Shown here: positions 1-8,773 of the stretch, piece after piece
How the letters are laid out: the number at the start of each line of letters is the position of its first letter
How positions within the stretch are numbered: position 1 is the stretch's first letter
Source of the DNA: Amycolatopsis australiensis
GTDB taxonomy: Bacteria; Actinomycetota; Actinomycetes; Mycobacteriales; Pseudonocardiaceae
Direction of reading: 5' to 3'
Assembly (NCBI RefSeq): GCF_900119165.1
Contig: NZ_FPJG01000006.1
Span: 186,001 to 250,000 of the forward strand
Length of the DNA stretch: 64,000 nucleotides
Program-made: the position numbers and the translations under genes
Notes under the pieces: generated by a model
The model's database searches: none
What the model was told of the DNA's origin: nothing
What the model saw: the letters and a program-made list of their open reading frames with translations, nothing else

Positions 1-492
1 CCCCAACGCCGCGACGCCGACGCCGAGCGGCTGGGCCGTCTGGCGGATCCCCATCGCGATGCCGCGCTCGGACTTCGCGAACCAGCCCATGACGACGCGG
101 CCGCTCGCCGCGTTCACCGAAGCCGTGCACGCTCCGGCAGCCAAGAACACCCCAAAGAGCAGGCCGACCGGGTGAGTCCCGACCCCGGCGTACACCAGGA
201 GTAATCCCGAGACACCCAGGCCGAGCGCCATGATCAGGCGCTCTCCGTAACGGTCCGCAGCCGCGCCCCACACGATCAGGGTGAACAGCAGCCCGATGCT
301 CGGCGCCGCGACGACCGTGCCCGCCTCCGCCAGTGACAGCCCCTCGGCTTCCCGCATGGCCGGGACCAGGAACGGGATGCCGTAGAGGAACGAGCAGCTC
401 GCGGTCTGCGCGGCGAGGCCGAGCGCGAGGATGAGCCACCGCCGTGAACTGGCTTGCAGCTGCTCACCCGCATCACCCGCGACCTGCGCCAT
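1..492 (-). CDS. MFS transporter, N-terminal part (cut by window edge)
   Basis: The reading frame starts at ATG 492 and runs off the left edge, so only the first 164 residues are visible. The visible part shows hydrophobic helices and, in the loop after the second helix, a motif-A-like stretch GAAADRYGERL typical of major facilitator superfamily secondary transporters (inner membrane). A second conserved patch near the edge (WFAKSERGIAMGIRQTAQP) is common in MFS sugar or organic-anion carriers. The substrate cannot be told. The gene lies 100 bp downstream of the adenosine deaminase stop on the same strand, behind an AT-rich promoter-like gap of its own, so it need not be co-transcribed with add. 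Confidence 0.85.
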   Translation of the reverse strand, partial: MAQVAGDAGEQLQASSRRWLILALGLAAQTASCSFLYGIPFLVPAMREAEGLSLAEAGTVVAAPSIGLLFTLIVWGAAADRYGERLIMALGLGVSGLLLVYAGVGTHPVGLLFGVFLAAGACTASVNAASGRVVMGWFAKSERGIAMGIRQTAQPLGVGVAALG

Positions 493-503
493 CGCCCTCA
501 CCG

Positions 504-545
504 TCTCAATATATGAGAAGTACTTCCTACATAGTGAACGATAGT
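504..545 (-). promoter_or_regulatory. Candidate promoter/operator of the MFS gene
   Basis: An AT-rich island in GC-rich DNA just upstream of ATG 492. It holds the perfect 10-bp palindrome GAAGTACTTC (517-526), an imperfect one around CTCAATATATGAG, and the directly repeated half ACTAT (531-545, read on the minus strand). This is what a one-component repressor site and -10 region would look like; no regulator is assigned. Confidence 0.35.
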
Positions 546-592
546 TGGCATGACTAAGGACCGCAAGCGAGTTACGGTCCGAAGCCGGGAAG

Positions 593-1687
593 TCAGGCCA
601 GCGCGGCGTAGCCGGGCTTGATGACGTCGTCGATCAGCGCCAGGCGGGCGTCGAAATCGATGAACGCGGATTTCATCGCGTTGATGGTGAACCACCGGAA
701 GTCGTCGAGGCCATACCCGAAGGTCTCGTGCAGCGCGGCGAATTCGCTGGTCATCGTGCACCCGCTCATCAGCCGGTTGTCCGTGTTCACGGTCACCCGG
801 AAGCGCAGCCGCGTGAGCAGGCCGATGGGGTGCTCGGCGATCGAGCGCGCCGCGCCAGTTTGGACGTTCGACGTCGGGCAGATCTCCAGCGGGATGCGGC
901 GGTCGCGGACGTACGCGGCCAACCGTCCAAGGTGGACCGTGCCGTCCGCGTCGGTCTTGATGTCCTCGACGATCCGCACGCCGTGCCCGAGCCGCTCGGC
1001 ACCGCAGTGCTGAATCGCCTCCCAAATGGACGGCAAACCGAACGCTTCACCGGCGTGAATGGTGAAATGCGCATTGTTCTGGCGCAAATACTCGAAGGCG
1101 TCGAGATTGCGGGTCGGCGGGAATCCGTCCTCCGGCCCGGCGATGTCGAAGCCCACCACGCCGGCGTCGCGGTAGCGGACGGCCAGGTTCGCGATCTCCA
1201 GCGCGCGGGCGTGCTGGCGCATCGCGCAGAGCAACGTCCCGACGCGGATGCTGCCGCCGTTCGCGGCCACCCGGCGGGTGCCCTCCGTGAAACCCGCCTG
1301 GACGGCCTCGACCACCGCATCGAGTGACAGACCGCGTTCGACGAACAACTCCGGTGCGTAGCGCACCTCGGCGTAGACGACGCCGTCGGCGGCCAGGTCC
1401 TCCACCGCTTCCGCGGCGACCCTGACCAGGGCATCCTCGGTCTGCATCACGCCGCAGGTGTGCGCGAAGGTCTCGAGGTAGGACACGAGCGAGCCGGAGT
1501 CGGCCGCCCGGCGGAACCAGGTGCCCAGCTCGGCCGGGTCGGTGGCCGGCAGACCGGCGTAGCCGGTGGCTTCGGCGAGCTCGGCGACGGTGGCCGGGCG
1601 GAGGCCGCCGTCCAGGTGGTCGTGCAGCAGGACCTTGGGGGCGCGGCGGAGCGTCTCGCTGGTCAGAACAGGGCTTTCGTCAGGCAT
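593..1687 (-). CDS. add: Adenosine deaminase
   Basis: Hydrolytic deamination of adenosine or deoxyadenosine to inosine or deoxyinosine in cytosolic purine salvage. The 364-residue protein has the usual family length. Visible metal and catalytic motifs: HDH at residues 22-24 (zinc ligands), HAGEAFG near residue 215 (third His and the catalytic Glu), GHGVR around residue 235, and NTDN near residue 305 (Asp zinc ligand). The family fold is a TIM barrel. The gene sits beyond the convergent coiled-coil gene from the nucleoside importer-cdd-deoA operon, which fits a purine branch of the same salvage function although it is a separate transcription unit. Confidence 0.95.
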   Translation of the reverse strand: MPDESPVLTSETLRRAPKVLLHDHLDGGLRPATVAELAEATGYAGLPATDPAELGTWFRRAADSGSLVSYLETFAHTCGVMQTEDALVRVAAEAVEDLAADGVVYAEVRYAPELFVERGLSLDAVVEAVQAGFTEGTRRVAANGGSIRVGTLLCAMRQHARALEIANLAVRYRDAGVVGFDIAGPEDGFPPTRNLDAFEYLRQNNAHFTIHAGEAFGLPSIWEAIQHCGAERLGHGVRIVEDIKTDADGTVHLGRLAAYVRDRRIPLEICPTSNVQTGAARSIAEHPIGLLTRLRFRVTVNTDNRLMSGCTMTSEFAALHETFGYGLDDFRWFTINAMKSAFIDFDARLALIDDVIKPGYAALA

Positions 1688-1900
1688 CCCCCAACGGTAA
1701 CCTCGGTGTCATTCCCCTACATGGCCGTAACTCTCAAGCTCGGGCTAACCCTCAGCGTCGAGGATCACGTGGCGAATCGGCCATCCGGGGGCAGCCTCCG
1801 CAATAGGTGCTTCACGGGGGCCATACAGACAGCAATTTTTGCAATCGATAAGCTTCGTGGCACGTCCCTCCATTTCCCCGCCGACGAAGGACACACAGCA

Positions 1901-2992
1901 GTGACCACTGACAACCACATTGCCGCCCCGTCCTTCGACCGGATGCGCAACATGCTGGTGCGCGCGGCCGAAGTGCGTGAGAGCGAGCAGCAGCAGATCT
2001 TCGACGCGCTGGACGACATCTACGCCCGGCTCGCGCCGGTGGACTCGCTGGGCGCGGTCCGCAAGCGGCTGTCCGAGCTCCCCGACCGCACCGAGGTCGG
2101 CGTGCTGGCCGAGCGCCTCGACGAGGCGATGTCCCGCCTCGAGGCCCAGGACAACGCGCTCGCCGCGCTGACCCGCGCGGTCGAGAGCATCGTCGACAAG
2201 CTCGCCAAGCCCTTCGCGCAGCTCGACGGCCGTCTCGACGGCGTCGCCGCGCGGTTCGAGGGCGTCGCCGGGCGGATGGACGGGCTCGAGGACAAGCTGC
2301 AGAACATCCACCGGCGGCTGGACGAGCTGGGCGGGCACCTCGACAAGCAGGACGCGAAGCTCGAGGCGCTGCCGCAGTCGGTGCACGGGCCGGTCCGCGA
2401 GCGGATCGAGCTGGCCGAGTCGATGCTGCGCGAGCGCGTCGACACCGCCGACCACGAGCTGCGCGCGAAGGTCGACGAGCTGGACCGCGCCACCAAGGAG
2501 CGGATCGGCGCCAACACCGAGGCGCTCAAGACGGCGCTGACCGAGACCGGCGAGATGATCGACGCCTCGGACCGCCTGGAGAACCTCGGCAACCGGCTCG
2601 AGACGGTCACCACCCGCCTCGACGACCTGGCCGCCCGCCTCGACAAGGTGGAGGACGGCTTCCTGACGAGCCTCGGCGACCTCGACGGCGCGGTGAAGAG
2701 CGGCCTGGCCAAGGTCGAGGGCACGCTGGCGAAGCAGCCGGACACCGACTCGGTCGACTCGCTGGTCCGCCGGAGCAACGACGAGAGCGTCCGGCGCATC
2801 GGCGGCCAGCTCGACGAGGCGATGGCGACGTTCGCGGAGCTGATGCTCGGTGGCGGCCCGGCGGTCCAGCAGATCGCCCCGCCCCCGCCGGCCCCGCGCC
2901 AGCCGCGTCGCAGCTCCCGCAACGGCCGGGCCCCCAAGCCCGCGGACACGAAGGCCAAGGCGGGCGACGGCGCCGAAGAGGCCACGGAGTAA
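1901..2992 (+). CDS. Long coiled-coil protein, function unknown
   Basis: Start taken at GTG 1901 (363 aa); the frame is open further upstream, but that part is low-quality sequence and antisense to add. From about residue 15 to 315 the protein is an almost continuous amphipathic helix with repeated RLD/DLAARLD/ELDGRLDGV heptad-like units, resembling the apolipoprotein A or tropomyosin style of repeats. The tail is Pro-rich, then basic (Arg/Lys/Ala), then acidic. No signal peptide or membrane segment is visible. The family is not recognised by name. Possible roles include a structural or DNA-associated scaffold, suggested only by the basic tail. It is monocistronic, with a strong terminator 19 bp after the stop. 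Confidence 0.8.
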   Translation: MTTDNHIAAPSFDRMRNMLVRAAEVRESEQQQIFDALDDIYARLAPVDSLGAVRKRLSELPDRTEVGVLAERLDEAMSRLEAQDNALAALTRAVESIVDKLAKPFAQLDGRLDGVAARFEGVAGRMDGLEDKLQNIHRRLDELGGHLDKQDAKLEALPQSVHGPVRERIELAESMLRERVDTADHELRAKVDELDRATKERIGANTEALKTALTETGEMIDASDRLENLGNRLETVTTRLDDLAARLDKVEDGFLTSLGDLDGAVKSGLAKVEGTLAKQPDTDSVDSLVRRSNDESVRRIGGQLDEAMATFAELMLGGGPAVQQIAPPPPAPRQPRRSSRNGRAPKPADTKAKAGDGAEEATE

Positions 2993-3010
2993 CGATCCGC
3001 TCAGCTGACG

Positions 3011-3040
3011 AGGCCCCCGCCGGATCCCGGCGGGGGCCTT
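3011..3040. terminator. Bidirectional stem-loop terminator
   Basis: The arms AGGCCCCCGCCGG and CCGGCGGGGGCCT close on a 4-base ATC-type loop with T residues at the end. The stem lies between the convergent coiled-coil gene and deoA, so it can serve both. Confidence 0.8.
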
Positions 3041-3089
3041 GTCGGTCGAGCGGAGTCACTCGGCGGGGTGATCATCGCCGCGATGACCA

Positions 3090-4373
3090 TCACATCCCGG
3101 CGCGGATGGTCTCCACGACGATCGGCCCCGGCGAAGGGGCCGACTCGGCGATCGAGAAGCCGCCGGCCAAGGCCTCCAGGGCCGCCGGGACCGCTTCCGG
3201 CGTGTCCGTGTGCAGTTCCAGCAGCGGCTGCCCCTCGGAAACGGCGTCCCCGGGCTTGGCCAGGCACAGCACGCCCGCCGCCGCCTGGACCGGGTCCTCC
3301 TTGCGCGCGCGGCCCGCGCCCAGCCGCCACGCCGCGACCCCCACCGCGTAGGCGTCCAGCGAAGCGAGCACACCCGAAGAAGGCGCCGAGACGACGTGTA
3401 CGTGCGAAGGCGTAGGCAACGGCGCCGACGGGTCGCCGCCCTGGGCGGCGATCATCCGGCACCACACCTCGTACGCTTCGCCGGACGCCAGCACCGCCGC
3501 GGGATCCGCGGAAACTTCCGCGAGAGCCAGCATCTCCGTGGCCAGCGCGAGAGTCAGCGAGACCACGTCGGACGGGCCGCCGCCCTTGAGCACCTCGACC
3601 GACTCCGCGACCTCCACCGCGTTGCCGACCGCACGCCCGAGCGGGACGTTCATGTCGGTCAGCAGCGCCGTCGTCGGCACGCCGTGGTCCGCGCCGATCG
3701 AGGTCAGCGTCGAGGCCAGCGCCCGCGCCTGGTCGAGCGACTTCATGAACGCGCCCGACCCGAACTTCACGTCCAGCACCAGCCCGGACGCGCCTTCGGC
3801 GATCTTCTTGCTCATGATCGAGCTGGCGATCAGCGGGATCGACTCGACGGTCGCGGTGACGTCCCGCAGCGCGTACAGCTTCTTGTCCGCCGGCGCCAGC
3901 CCGGACGTCGCCGCGCAGACCACCGCGCCGACGTCGTCGAGCTGCCGGAGGATCTCCGCCGTGGACAGCGAAGCCCGCCACCCCGGGATCGACTCGAGCT
4001 TGTCGAGCGTCCCGCCGGTGTGGCCGAGCCCGCGCCCGGACAGCTGCGGCACCGCCGCCCCGCACGCGGCCACCAGCGGCGCCAGCGGCAGCGTGATCTT
4101 GTCGCCGACCCCGCCCGTCGAGTGCTTGTCGACCGTCGGCCGCGACACGTCCAGCGACAGCCGCTCGCCGGACTCGATCATCGCGCGGGTCCACCGGGAG
4201 ATCTCGGCCGGCGACATCCCGTTCAGGAAGATCGCCATGGCCAGCGCCGACATCTGCTCCTCGGCCACGACTCCGCGCGTGTAGGCGTCGACGACCCAGT
4301 CGATCTGCTCGCCGGAGAGCGTCCCGCCGTCCCGCTTGGCCCGGATGACGTCGACCGCCGCGAACCCGCTCAC
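3090..4373 (-). CDS. deoA: Thymidine phosphorylase
   Basis: Phosphorolysis of thymidine or deoxyuridine to the base and 2-deoxyribose-1-phosphate (pyrimidine salvage, cytosol). The 427-residue product has the usual family length. Diagnostic stretches: KHSTGGVGDKITL (phosphate-binding loop) and RGLGHTGGTLDKLESIPG, followed by a family-typical SSIMSKKIAEG segment and a C-terminal PYNP-like domain. GTG 4373 is chosen because it overlaps the cdd stop by four bases (GTGA), the usual sign of translational coupling. It is the last gene of the nucleoside uptake and salvage operon. Pyrimidine-nucleoside phosphorylase (pdp) is an alternative name for the same family. Confidence 0.93.
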   Translation of the reverse strand: MSGFAAVDVIRAKRDGGTLSGEQIDWVVDAYTRGVVAEEQMSALAMAIFLNGMSPAEISRWTRAMIESGERLSLDVSRPTVDKHSTGGVGDKITLPLAPLVAACGAAVPQLSGRGLGHTGGTLDKLESIPGWRASLSTAEILRQLDDVGAVVCAATSGLAPADKKLYALRDVTATVESIPLIASSIMSKKIAEGASGLVLDVKFGSGAFMKSLDQARALASTLTSIGADHGVPTTALLTDMNVPLGRAVGNAVEVAESVEVLKGGGPSDVVSLTLALATEMLALAEVSADPAAVLASGEAYEVWCRMIAAQGGDPSAPLPTPSHVHVVSAPSSGVLASLDAYAVGVAAWRLGAGRARKEDPVQAAAGVLCLAKPGDAVSEGQPLLELHTDTPEAVPAALEALAGGFSIAESAPSPGPIVVETIRAGM

Positions 4374-4759
4374 GGCAGGTCGTCCGGGCCGAAGGCGTCC
4401 GGCAGGACTTCCGACATCGGCAGGATGCCGCTGGGCGTGTCCACCAGGCACGTGGATCCGCCCAGCTCGAACAGGATCTGCCGGCAGCGCCCGCACGGCA
4501 TCAGCAGGTCACCGGCGCCGCTGCGGCACGCGACGGCGACCAGCCGCCCGCCGCCGGACAGCCGCAGCTGCCCGGCCATCGTGCATTCGGCGCACAGCCC
4601 GAGCCCGTAGGACGCGTTCTCGACGTTGCAGCCGGTCACGACCCGGCCGTCGTCGACGATCCCGGCGACCCCGACGTGCAGCCCCGAGTAAGGCGCGTAC
4701 GCGTGGGAAGCGGCCTCGATGGCCTGAGAACGCAGCGCGTCCCAGTCGAAAGTAGACAC
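4370..4759 (-). CDS. cdd: Cytidine deaminase
   Basis: Zinc-dependent deamination of cytidine or deoxycytidine to uridine or deoxyuridine. The 129 residues match the small homotetrameric type. Zinc ligands Cys56, Cys89 and Cys92 and the proton-shuttling Glu58 are seen in the CAEC and PCGRC motifs; NVENASYG binds the nucleoside. The GTG start follows directly after the stop of the upstream permease, and its 3' end overlaps deoA. The order permease-cdd-deoA means imported cytidine can be converted to uridine and then cleaved. Confidence 0.95.
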   Translation of the reverse strand: MSTFDWDALRSQAIEAASHAYAPYSGLHVGVAGIVDDGRVVTGCNVENASYGLGLCAECTMAGQLRLSGGGRLVAVACRSGAGDLLMPCGRCRQILFELGGSTCLVDTPSGILPMSEVLPDAFGPDDLP

Positions 4760-6028
4760 TCAGTCCTCACCTCGCCGGTACGGCTGGCCGTCGGCCTTCG
4801 GCGGCCGCAGCCGCTGCGACGCCACGGCCAGCACGATGAGCGTCACGAAGTGGGCGGTGTACGGGATCAGGTCGGACGGCAGGGTGTCGTTCGCCCAGTA
4901 GATCGCGTACAGCACGCCCGCGCCGACGACGCCGAGCCCGGCGGCGATCCACTGCCGCCGGAACAGCTGGACGACGACGATCACGGCGACCAGGATGACC
5001 GCGCCGTACAGCAGCGCGAGCACCGCTTCGCCGCCGCCGGCGAGCTGCAGGCCGTCCGCGTAGCCGAACAGCGCCGCGCCGCCGAGCAGGCCGCCCGGCC
5101 GCCAGTTGCCGAAGATCATCGCCGCGAGGCCGATGTACCCGCGGCCGTTCGTCTGGTTCTCCAGGTAGTCCGCGCCGCCGCGCAGCAGCACCAGCGACGC
5201 GCCGCCCATCCCGGCGAGCGCGCCGGAGACCAGCATGGCGATGTACTTGTGCCGGTAGACGTTGACGCCGAGGGACTCCGCGGCCACCGGGTTCTCGCCG
5301 CACGAGCGCAGCCGCAGGCCGAAGCGGGTCTTCCAGAGCACCCAGAAGCTCACCGGCACCAGGACGATCGCGATCATCGTCAGCGGCGCGACCTCGGTGA
5401 CCAGGCCGCGCAGGATGCCGGCGACGTCGGAGATGCCGACACGCTGCTGCTTCTCCAGGTCGCCGAGCCAGTCCGAGAGGAACGTCGCCGAGTACGTGTC
5501 GAACTTCGGCACCACCGGCGACTGCCGCGGGTTGCCCGACAGCGGCTCGAAGATCAGGTTCGCCAGGTACTTCGTGACGCCGAGGCCGAGCAGGTTGATC
5601 GCGACACCGGAGACGATGTGGTTGACGTTGAACGTCACCGTCGCCACCGCGTGCAGCAGGCCGCCGAGCGCGCCGAAGGCGATGGCGGCCAGGAGCCCGG
5701 CCCAGACGCCGCCGTTGTACGAACCCCAGGCCGCACCCCAGGTCCCGAGGATCATCATGCCCTCGAGACCGATGTTGACCACGCCCGCGCGTTCGGCCCA
5801 GAGGCCGCCCAGCGCGCAGAGCAGGATCGGCAGGGCCAGGCGCAACGCCGTGTGCGCGGTGTTGGACGACGTGAGCGCGGCGACGCCGGTGGAGTACGAC
5901 GCCGTGGAGATGACGGCGATGGCGACGACGGCCCAGATCACGCCGCGCAGCCAGCCGGGGAGCCGGCCGCGGCGCTGACGCCGCACCGGCATGGTCGAGC
6001 CGGATCCGGGAGCGACGTCGGTGATCAC
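4760..6028 (-). CDS. Nucleoside ABC transporter permease (second subunit)
   Basis: A 422-residue integral membrane protein of the BmpA/NupQ (YufQ, BPD_transp_2) class, with roughly nine or ten hydrophobic helices. Family hallmarks include ALGGLWAERAGVVNIGLEGMM near the start, GENPVAAESLGVNVYRHKY in the cytoplasmic coupling region and AMIFGNWRPGG. GTG 6028 overlaps the stop of the other permease by four bases. The C-terminal 30 residues are polar. With the adjacent permease it forms the heterodimeric channel of a nucleoside importer; the assignment to nucleosides rests on the family and on the salvage genes downstream. Confidence 0.9.
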   Translation of the reverse strand: MITDVAPGSGSTMPVRRQRRGRLPGWLRGVIWAVVAIAVISTASYSTGVAALTSSNTAHTALRLALPILLCALGGLWAERAGVVNIGLEGMMILGTWGAAWGSYNGGVWAGLLAAIAFGALGGLLHAVATVTFNVNHIVSGVAINLLGLGVTKYLANLIFEPLSGNPRQSPVVPKFDTYSATFLSDWLGDLEKQQRVGISDVAGILRGLVTEVAPLTMIAIVLVPVSFWVLWKTRFGLRLRSCGENPVAAESLGVNVYRHKYIAMLVSGALAGMGGASLVLLRGGADYLENQTNGRGYIGLAAMIFGNWRPGGLLGGAALFGYADGLQLAGGGEAVLALLYGAVILVAVIVVVQLFRRQWIAAGLGVVGAGVLYAIYWANDTLPSDLIPYTAHFVTLIVLAVASQRLRPPKADGQPYRRGED

Positions 6029-7116
6029 ACCGCACCTCCCCCGGCGACGGAGGAACCCTTGCGGCCGGCCAGCGCGCGCCCGACGCGCCGCTGCTCGGCG
6101 GCCAGGTCGGCCCGGCGCACGACCTCGTACGCCACGACGACCGACAGCACGATGATGCCCTGCATGATCGTCGCGATCTCCTTGGACACGTTGATCTGCT
6201 CCAGCGACACCGCGGAGGTGTCGAGGAACGCCCACAGCAGCGCGCCGAGCGCGATGCCGCCGGGGTGGTTGCGGCCCAGCAGCGCGACCGCGATGCCGGT
6301 GAAGCCGTACATCTGCGTCGCGGTGATGCCGTAGGTGTAGTCGCGCCCGAGCAGCTCCGGCATGGCGACCAGGCCGGCCACGCCGCCGGAGAGCAGCATC
6401 GCGATCAGCGTCATCTTCTTGGCGTTGACGCCGCCCGCGGCGGCCGCCGTGGTGGACTCGCCGGACGCCTTGAGCTCGAACCCGAACCGGGTGCGGTTGA
6501 GCATGAACCAGTACGCGGCGCCGATCACGGCCGCGATGATCACGAACCCGAACAGCGTGCCGGAGCCGAGCGGGATGCCCGGGATCCGGCCGGACGGGGC
6601 GATCACGCGGGTGCCGATGTTGTTGCCGGTCTGCACGCCGAACTGGTCGGCGTTGACGAGGAAGGCGATGATCCCGGCGACGATCGCGTTGAGCATGATC
6701 GTCGAGATGACCTCGCTGACCCCGCGGGTGACCTTGAGGACCGCCGGGATCGCCGCGTAGGCCATGCCCGCGACGATGGCGACCAGCAGGATCGCGATCA
6801 CGTGGATGACCGGCGGCAGCTGCATGGCGCCGCCGGCGATGGCCGCGACGACCGCGGCGAACCGGTACTGGCCCTCGACGCCGATGTTGAACAGGTTCAT
6901 CTGGAAGCCGATGGCCACCGCGAGCCCGGACAGGTAGTAGACGGTCGCCAGGTTCACCGTGTCGACCGCGGTGGAGCCCTTGAACATCTGGCCGATCATC
7001 GTGCCGTACGCCTGCAGCGGGTCCGCGCCCGAGATGATCAGCGCGATCGCCGAGAGCAGCACGGCGAACACGATCGCCAGCAGCGGCGGCAGCAGTTTCG
7101 TGCGCCAGGAGGTCAT
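6025..7116 (-). CDS. Nucleoside ABC transporter permease (first subunit)
   Basis: A 363-residue inner-membrane permease (YufP/NupP type). Landmarks are MNLFNIGVEGQYRFAA (equivalent to the NIGLEGM signature of its partner), SEVISTIMLNAI, the coupling-loop-like FELKASGESTTAAAAGGVN, and GFTGIAVALLGRNHPGG. The ATG overlaps the stop of the ATPase gene (ATGA). The C-terminus is a short basic, Ala/Gly-rich cytosolic tail. Confidence 0.9.
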   Translation of the reverse strand: MTSWRTKLLPPLLAIVFAVLLSAIALIISGADPLQAYGTMIGQMFKGSTAVDTVNLATVYYLSGLAVAIGFQMNLFNIGVEGQYRFAAVVAAIAGGAMQLPPVIHVIAILLVAIVAGMAYAAIPAVLKVTRGVSEVISTIMLNAIVAGIIAFLVNADQFGVQTGNNIGTRVIAPSGRIPGIPLGSGTLFGFVIIAAVIGAAYWFMLNRTRFGFELKASGESTTAAAAGGVNAKKMTLIAMLLSGGVAGLVAMPELLGRDYTYGITATQMYGFTGIAVALLGRNHPGGIALGALLWAFLDTSAVSLEQINVSKEIATIMQGIIVLSVVVAYEVVRRADLAAEQRRVGRALAGRKGSSVAGGGAV

Positions 7117-8696
7117 TCTTCGTCACCCTCTCCCGCGCCGGTCATCGCGGAGCCCAGTTCCTGCGGGGTCACCGTCGCCGGGTCGGCCTCGCTCACGAGG
7201 CGCCCGCGCAGCATGACCCGGATCGTGTCGGACAAGCCGATCAGCTCGTCGAGGTCGGCGGAGATCAGCAGCACGGCGAGGCCGGCGGCGCGGGCCTGGC
7301 GGATCTGCTCCCAGATCAGCGCCTGCGCGCCGACGTCGACCCCGCGCGTCGGGTGCGAGGCGACCAGCAGCACCGGGTTGCCGGACAGCTCCCGCCCGAC
7401 GATCAGCTTCTGCTGGTTGCCGCCCGAGAGCGCCGCGGCCGGGACGTCGATGCCGGGCGTGCGGACGTCGTAGTCCCGCACGATCCGCTCGGTGTCGGCG
7501 CGGGCGCCCGCGATGTCGAGCAGCTGTCCCTTCGAGACCGGTTCGCGGGTCTGGTAGCCGAGGATCCGGTTGACCCACAACGGTTGCGTGAGCAGCAGGC
7601 TGTGCCGGGTGCGGTCTTCGGCGATGTAGCCGATGCCGGCTTCGCGCCGCGCCAGCGTGCCCGCTTTCGTGATGTCGCGGGCCTTGCTTGCGCCGGTGCC
7701 AGTTTCGTGAATGAGCTCGATCCGGCCGCCGGAGGGCTTGCGCATGCCCATGATCGTCTCGACGAGCTCGGTCTGGCCGTTGCCCTCGACGCCCGCGATG
7801 CCGAGCACCTCGCCCGCGCGCACGGTGAACGTGACGTCGTCGAGCGCGTTGCGGTCCGATCCGTCGGCGCGCAGCGTCAGCCCGGTCAGCCGCAGCACGT
7901 CCCGGTCGGTGACCGTGGACTCGCGGGTCTCGGGGCTGGGCAGCTCGGAGCCGACCATCATCTCCGCGAGCTGGTGGGAGGTGATGGTCTTCGGGTCGGC
8001 GGTGCCGACGGTGGTGCCGCGGCGGATCACCGTGACGGTGTCGGCGATCGCGCGGACCTCGTCGAGCTTGTGGGAGATGAAGAGGAACGTGTAGCCGTCG
8101 GCCTTCATCTCCCGGACGGTCGCGAAGAGCGCGTCGACCTCCTGCGGCACGAGCACGGCGGTCGGCTCGTCCAGGATGATGATCTTCGCCCCGCGGTAGA
8201 GCACCTTGACGATCTCGACGCGCTGGCGGTCGGCGACGCCGAGCTCCTCCAGCAGCGTGTCCGGCTTGGCGTGCAGCCCGGTCCGCTTGGCCAGCTCGGC
8301 CAGCCGGGCCCGGGCGGCGCGGCCGATGCCGTGCAGGCCCTCGGCGCCGAGGAACACGTTCTCGCCGACGGTGAGGTTGTCGGCCAGCATGAAGTGCTGG
8401 TGCACCATGCCGATGCCGTGCCGGATGGCGTCCTGCGGGTTGCGCAGCTTCACCTCTTCGCCGTTGATCGCGATCGTGCCCTCGTCCGGCGGCTGCATGC
8501 CGTAGAGGATCTTCATCAGGGTGGACTTGCCGGCGCCGTTCTCGCCACAGATGGCGTGCACCTCGCCGGCGGCGACGGTGAGGTTGACGTCGGAGTTGGC
8601 CACCACGCCGGGAAACCGCTTGGTGATCCCGGTCAGCTGGACGGCGGGCACGCCCCGGTCGGGGACGGCCTCGGCCGGGGCCTCGGCAGTGCTCAT
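7113..8696 (-). CDS. Nucleoside ABC transporter ATP-binding protein (double NBD)
   Basis: A 527-residue protein with two fused nucleotide-binding domains, as in RbsA, MglA and NupO. The N-terminal domain has a canonical Walker A (GENGAGKST, residues 51-59) and Walker B (IIILDEPTAVL). The C-terminal domain has a divergent P-loop, GVEGNGQTE, lacking the Lys, and a signature LSGGNQQKLIVGRELS; this degeneracy is normal in the family. It energises import through the two permeases encoded immediately downstream. It is separated from the binding lipoprotein gene by a stem-loop. Confidence 0.93.
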   Translation of the reverse strand: MSTAEAPAEAVPDRGVPAVQLTGITKRFPGVVANSDVNLTVAAGEVHAICGENGAGKSTLMKILYGMQPPDEGTIAINGEEVKLRNPQDAIRHGIGMVHQHFMLADNLTVGENVFLGAEGLHGIGRAARARLAELAKRTGLHAKPDTLLEELGVADRQRVEIVKVLYRGAKIIILDEPTAVLVPQEVDALFATVREMKADGYTFLFISHKLDEVRAIADTVTVIRRGTTVGTADPKTITSHQLAEMMVGSELPSPETRESTVTDRDVLRLTGLTLRADGSDRNALDDVTFTVRAGEVLGIAGVEGNGQTELVETIMGMRKPSGGRIELIHETGTGASKARDITKAGTLARREAGIGYIAEDRTRHSLLLTQPLWVNRILGYQTREPVSKGQLLDIAGARADTERIVRDYDVRTPGIDVPAAALSGGNQQKLIVGRELSGNPVLLVASHPTRGVDVGAQALIWEQIRQARAAGLAVLLISADLDELIGLSDTIRVMLRGRLVSEADPATVTPQELGSAMTGAGEGDEE

Positions 8697-8730
8697 GGGC
8701 GGGAGAATTCCATATCTCGTAAACGCGTGC

Positions 8731-8760
8731 GGGGCCCGGAGGAGAATTCCTCCGAGCCCC
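8731..8760 (-). terminator. Intercistronic stem-loop between lipoprotein and ABC genes
   Basis: The arms GGGGCCCGGAGGA and TCCTCCGAGCCCC enclose GAAT with one unpaired position. It lies in the 77-bp gap between the BMP lipoprotein stop and the ATPase start and lacks a long T tract on the minus strand. It may act as a partial terminator or a 3' RNA stabiliser, giving more binding protein than transporter. Confidence 0.55.
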
Positions 8761-8773
8761 GGCGCGGTCTGCC

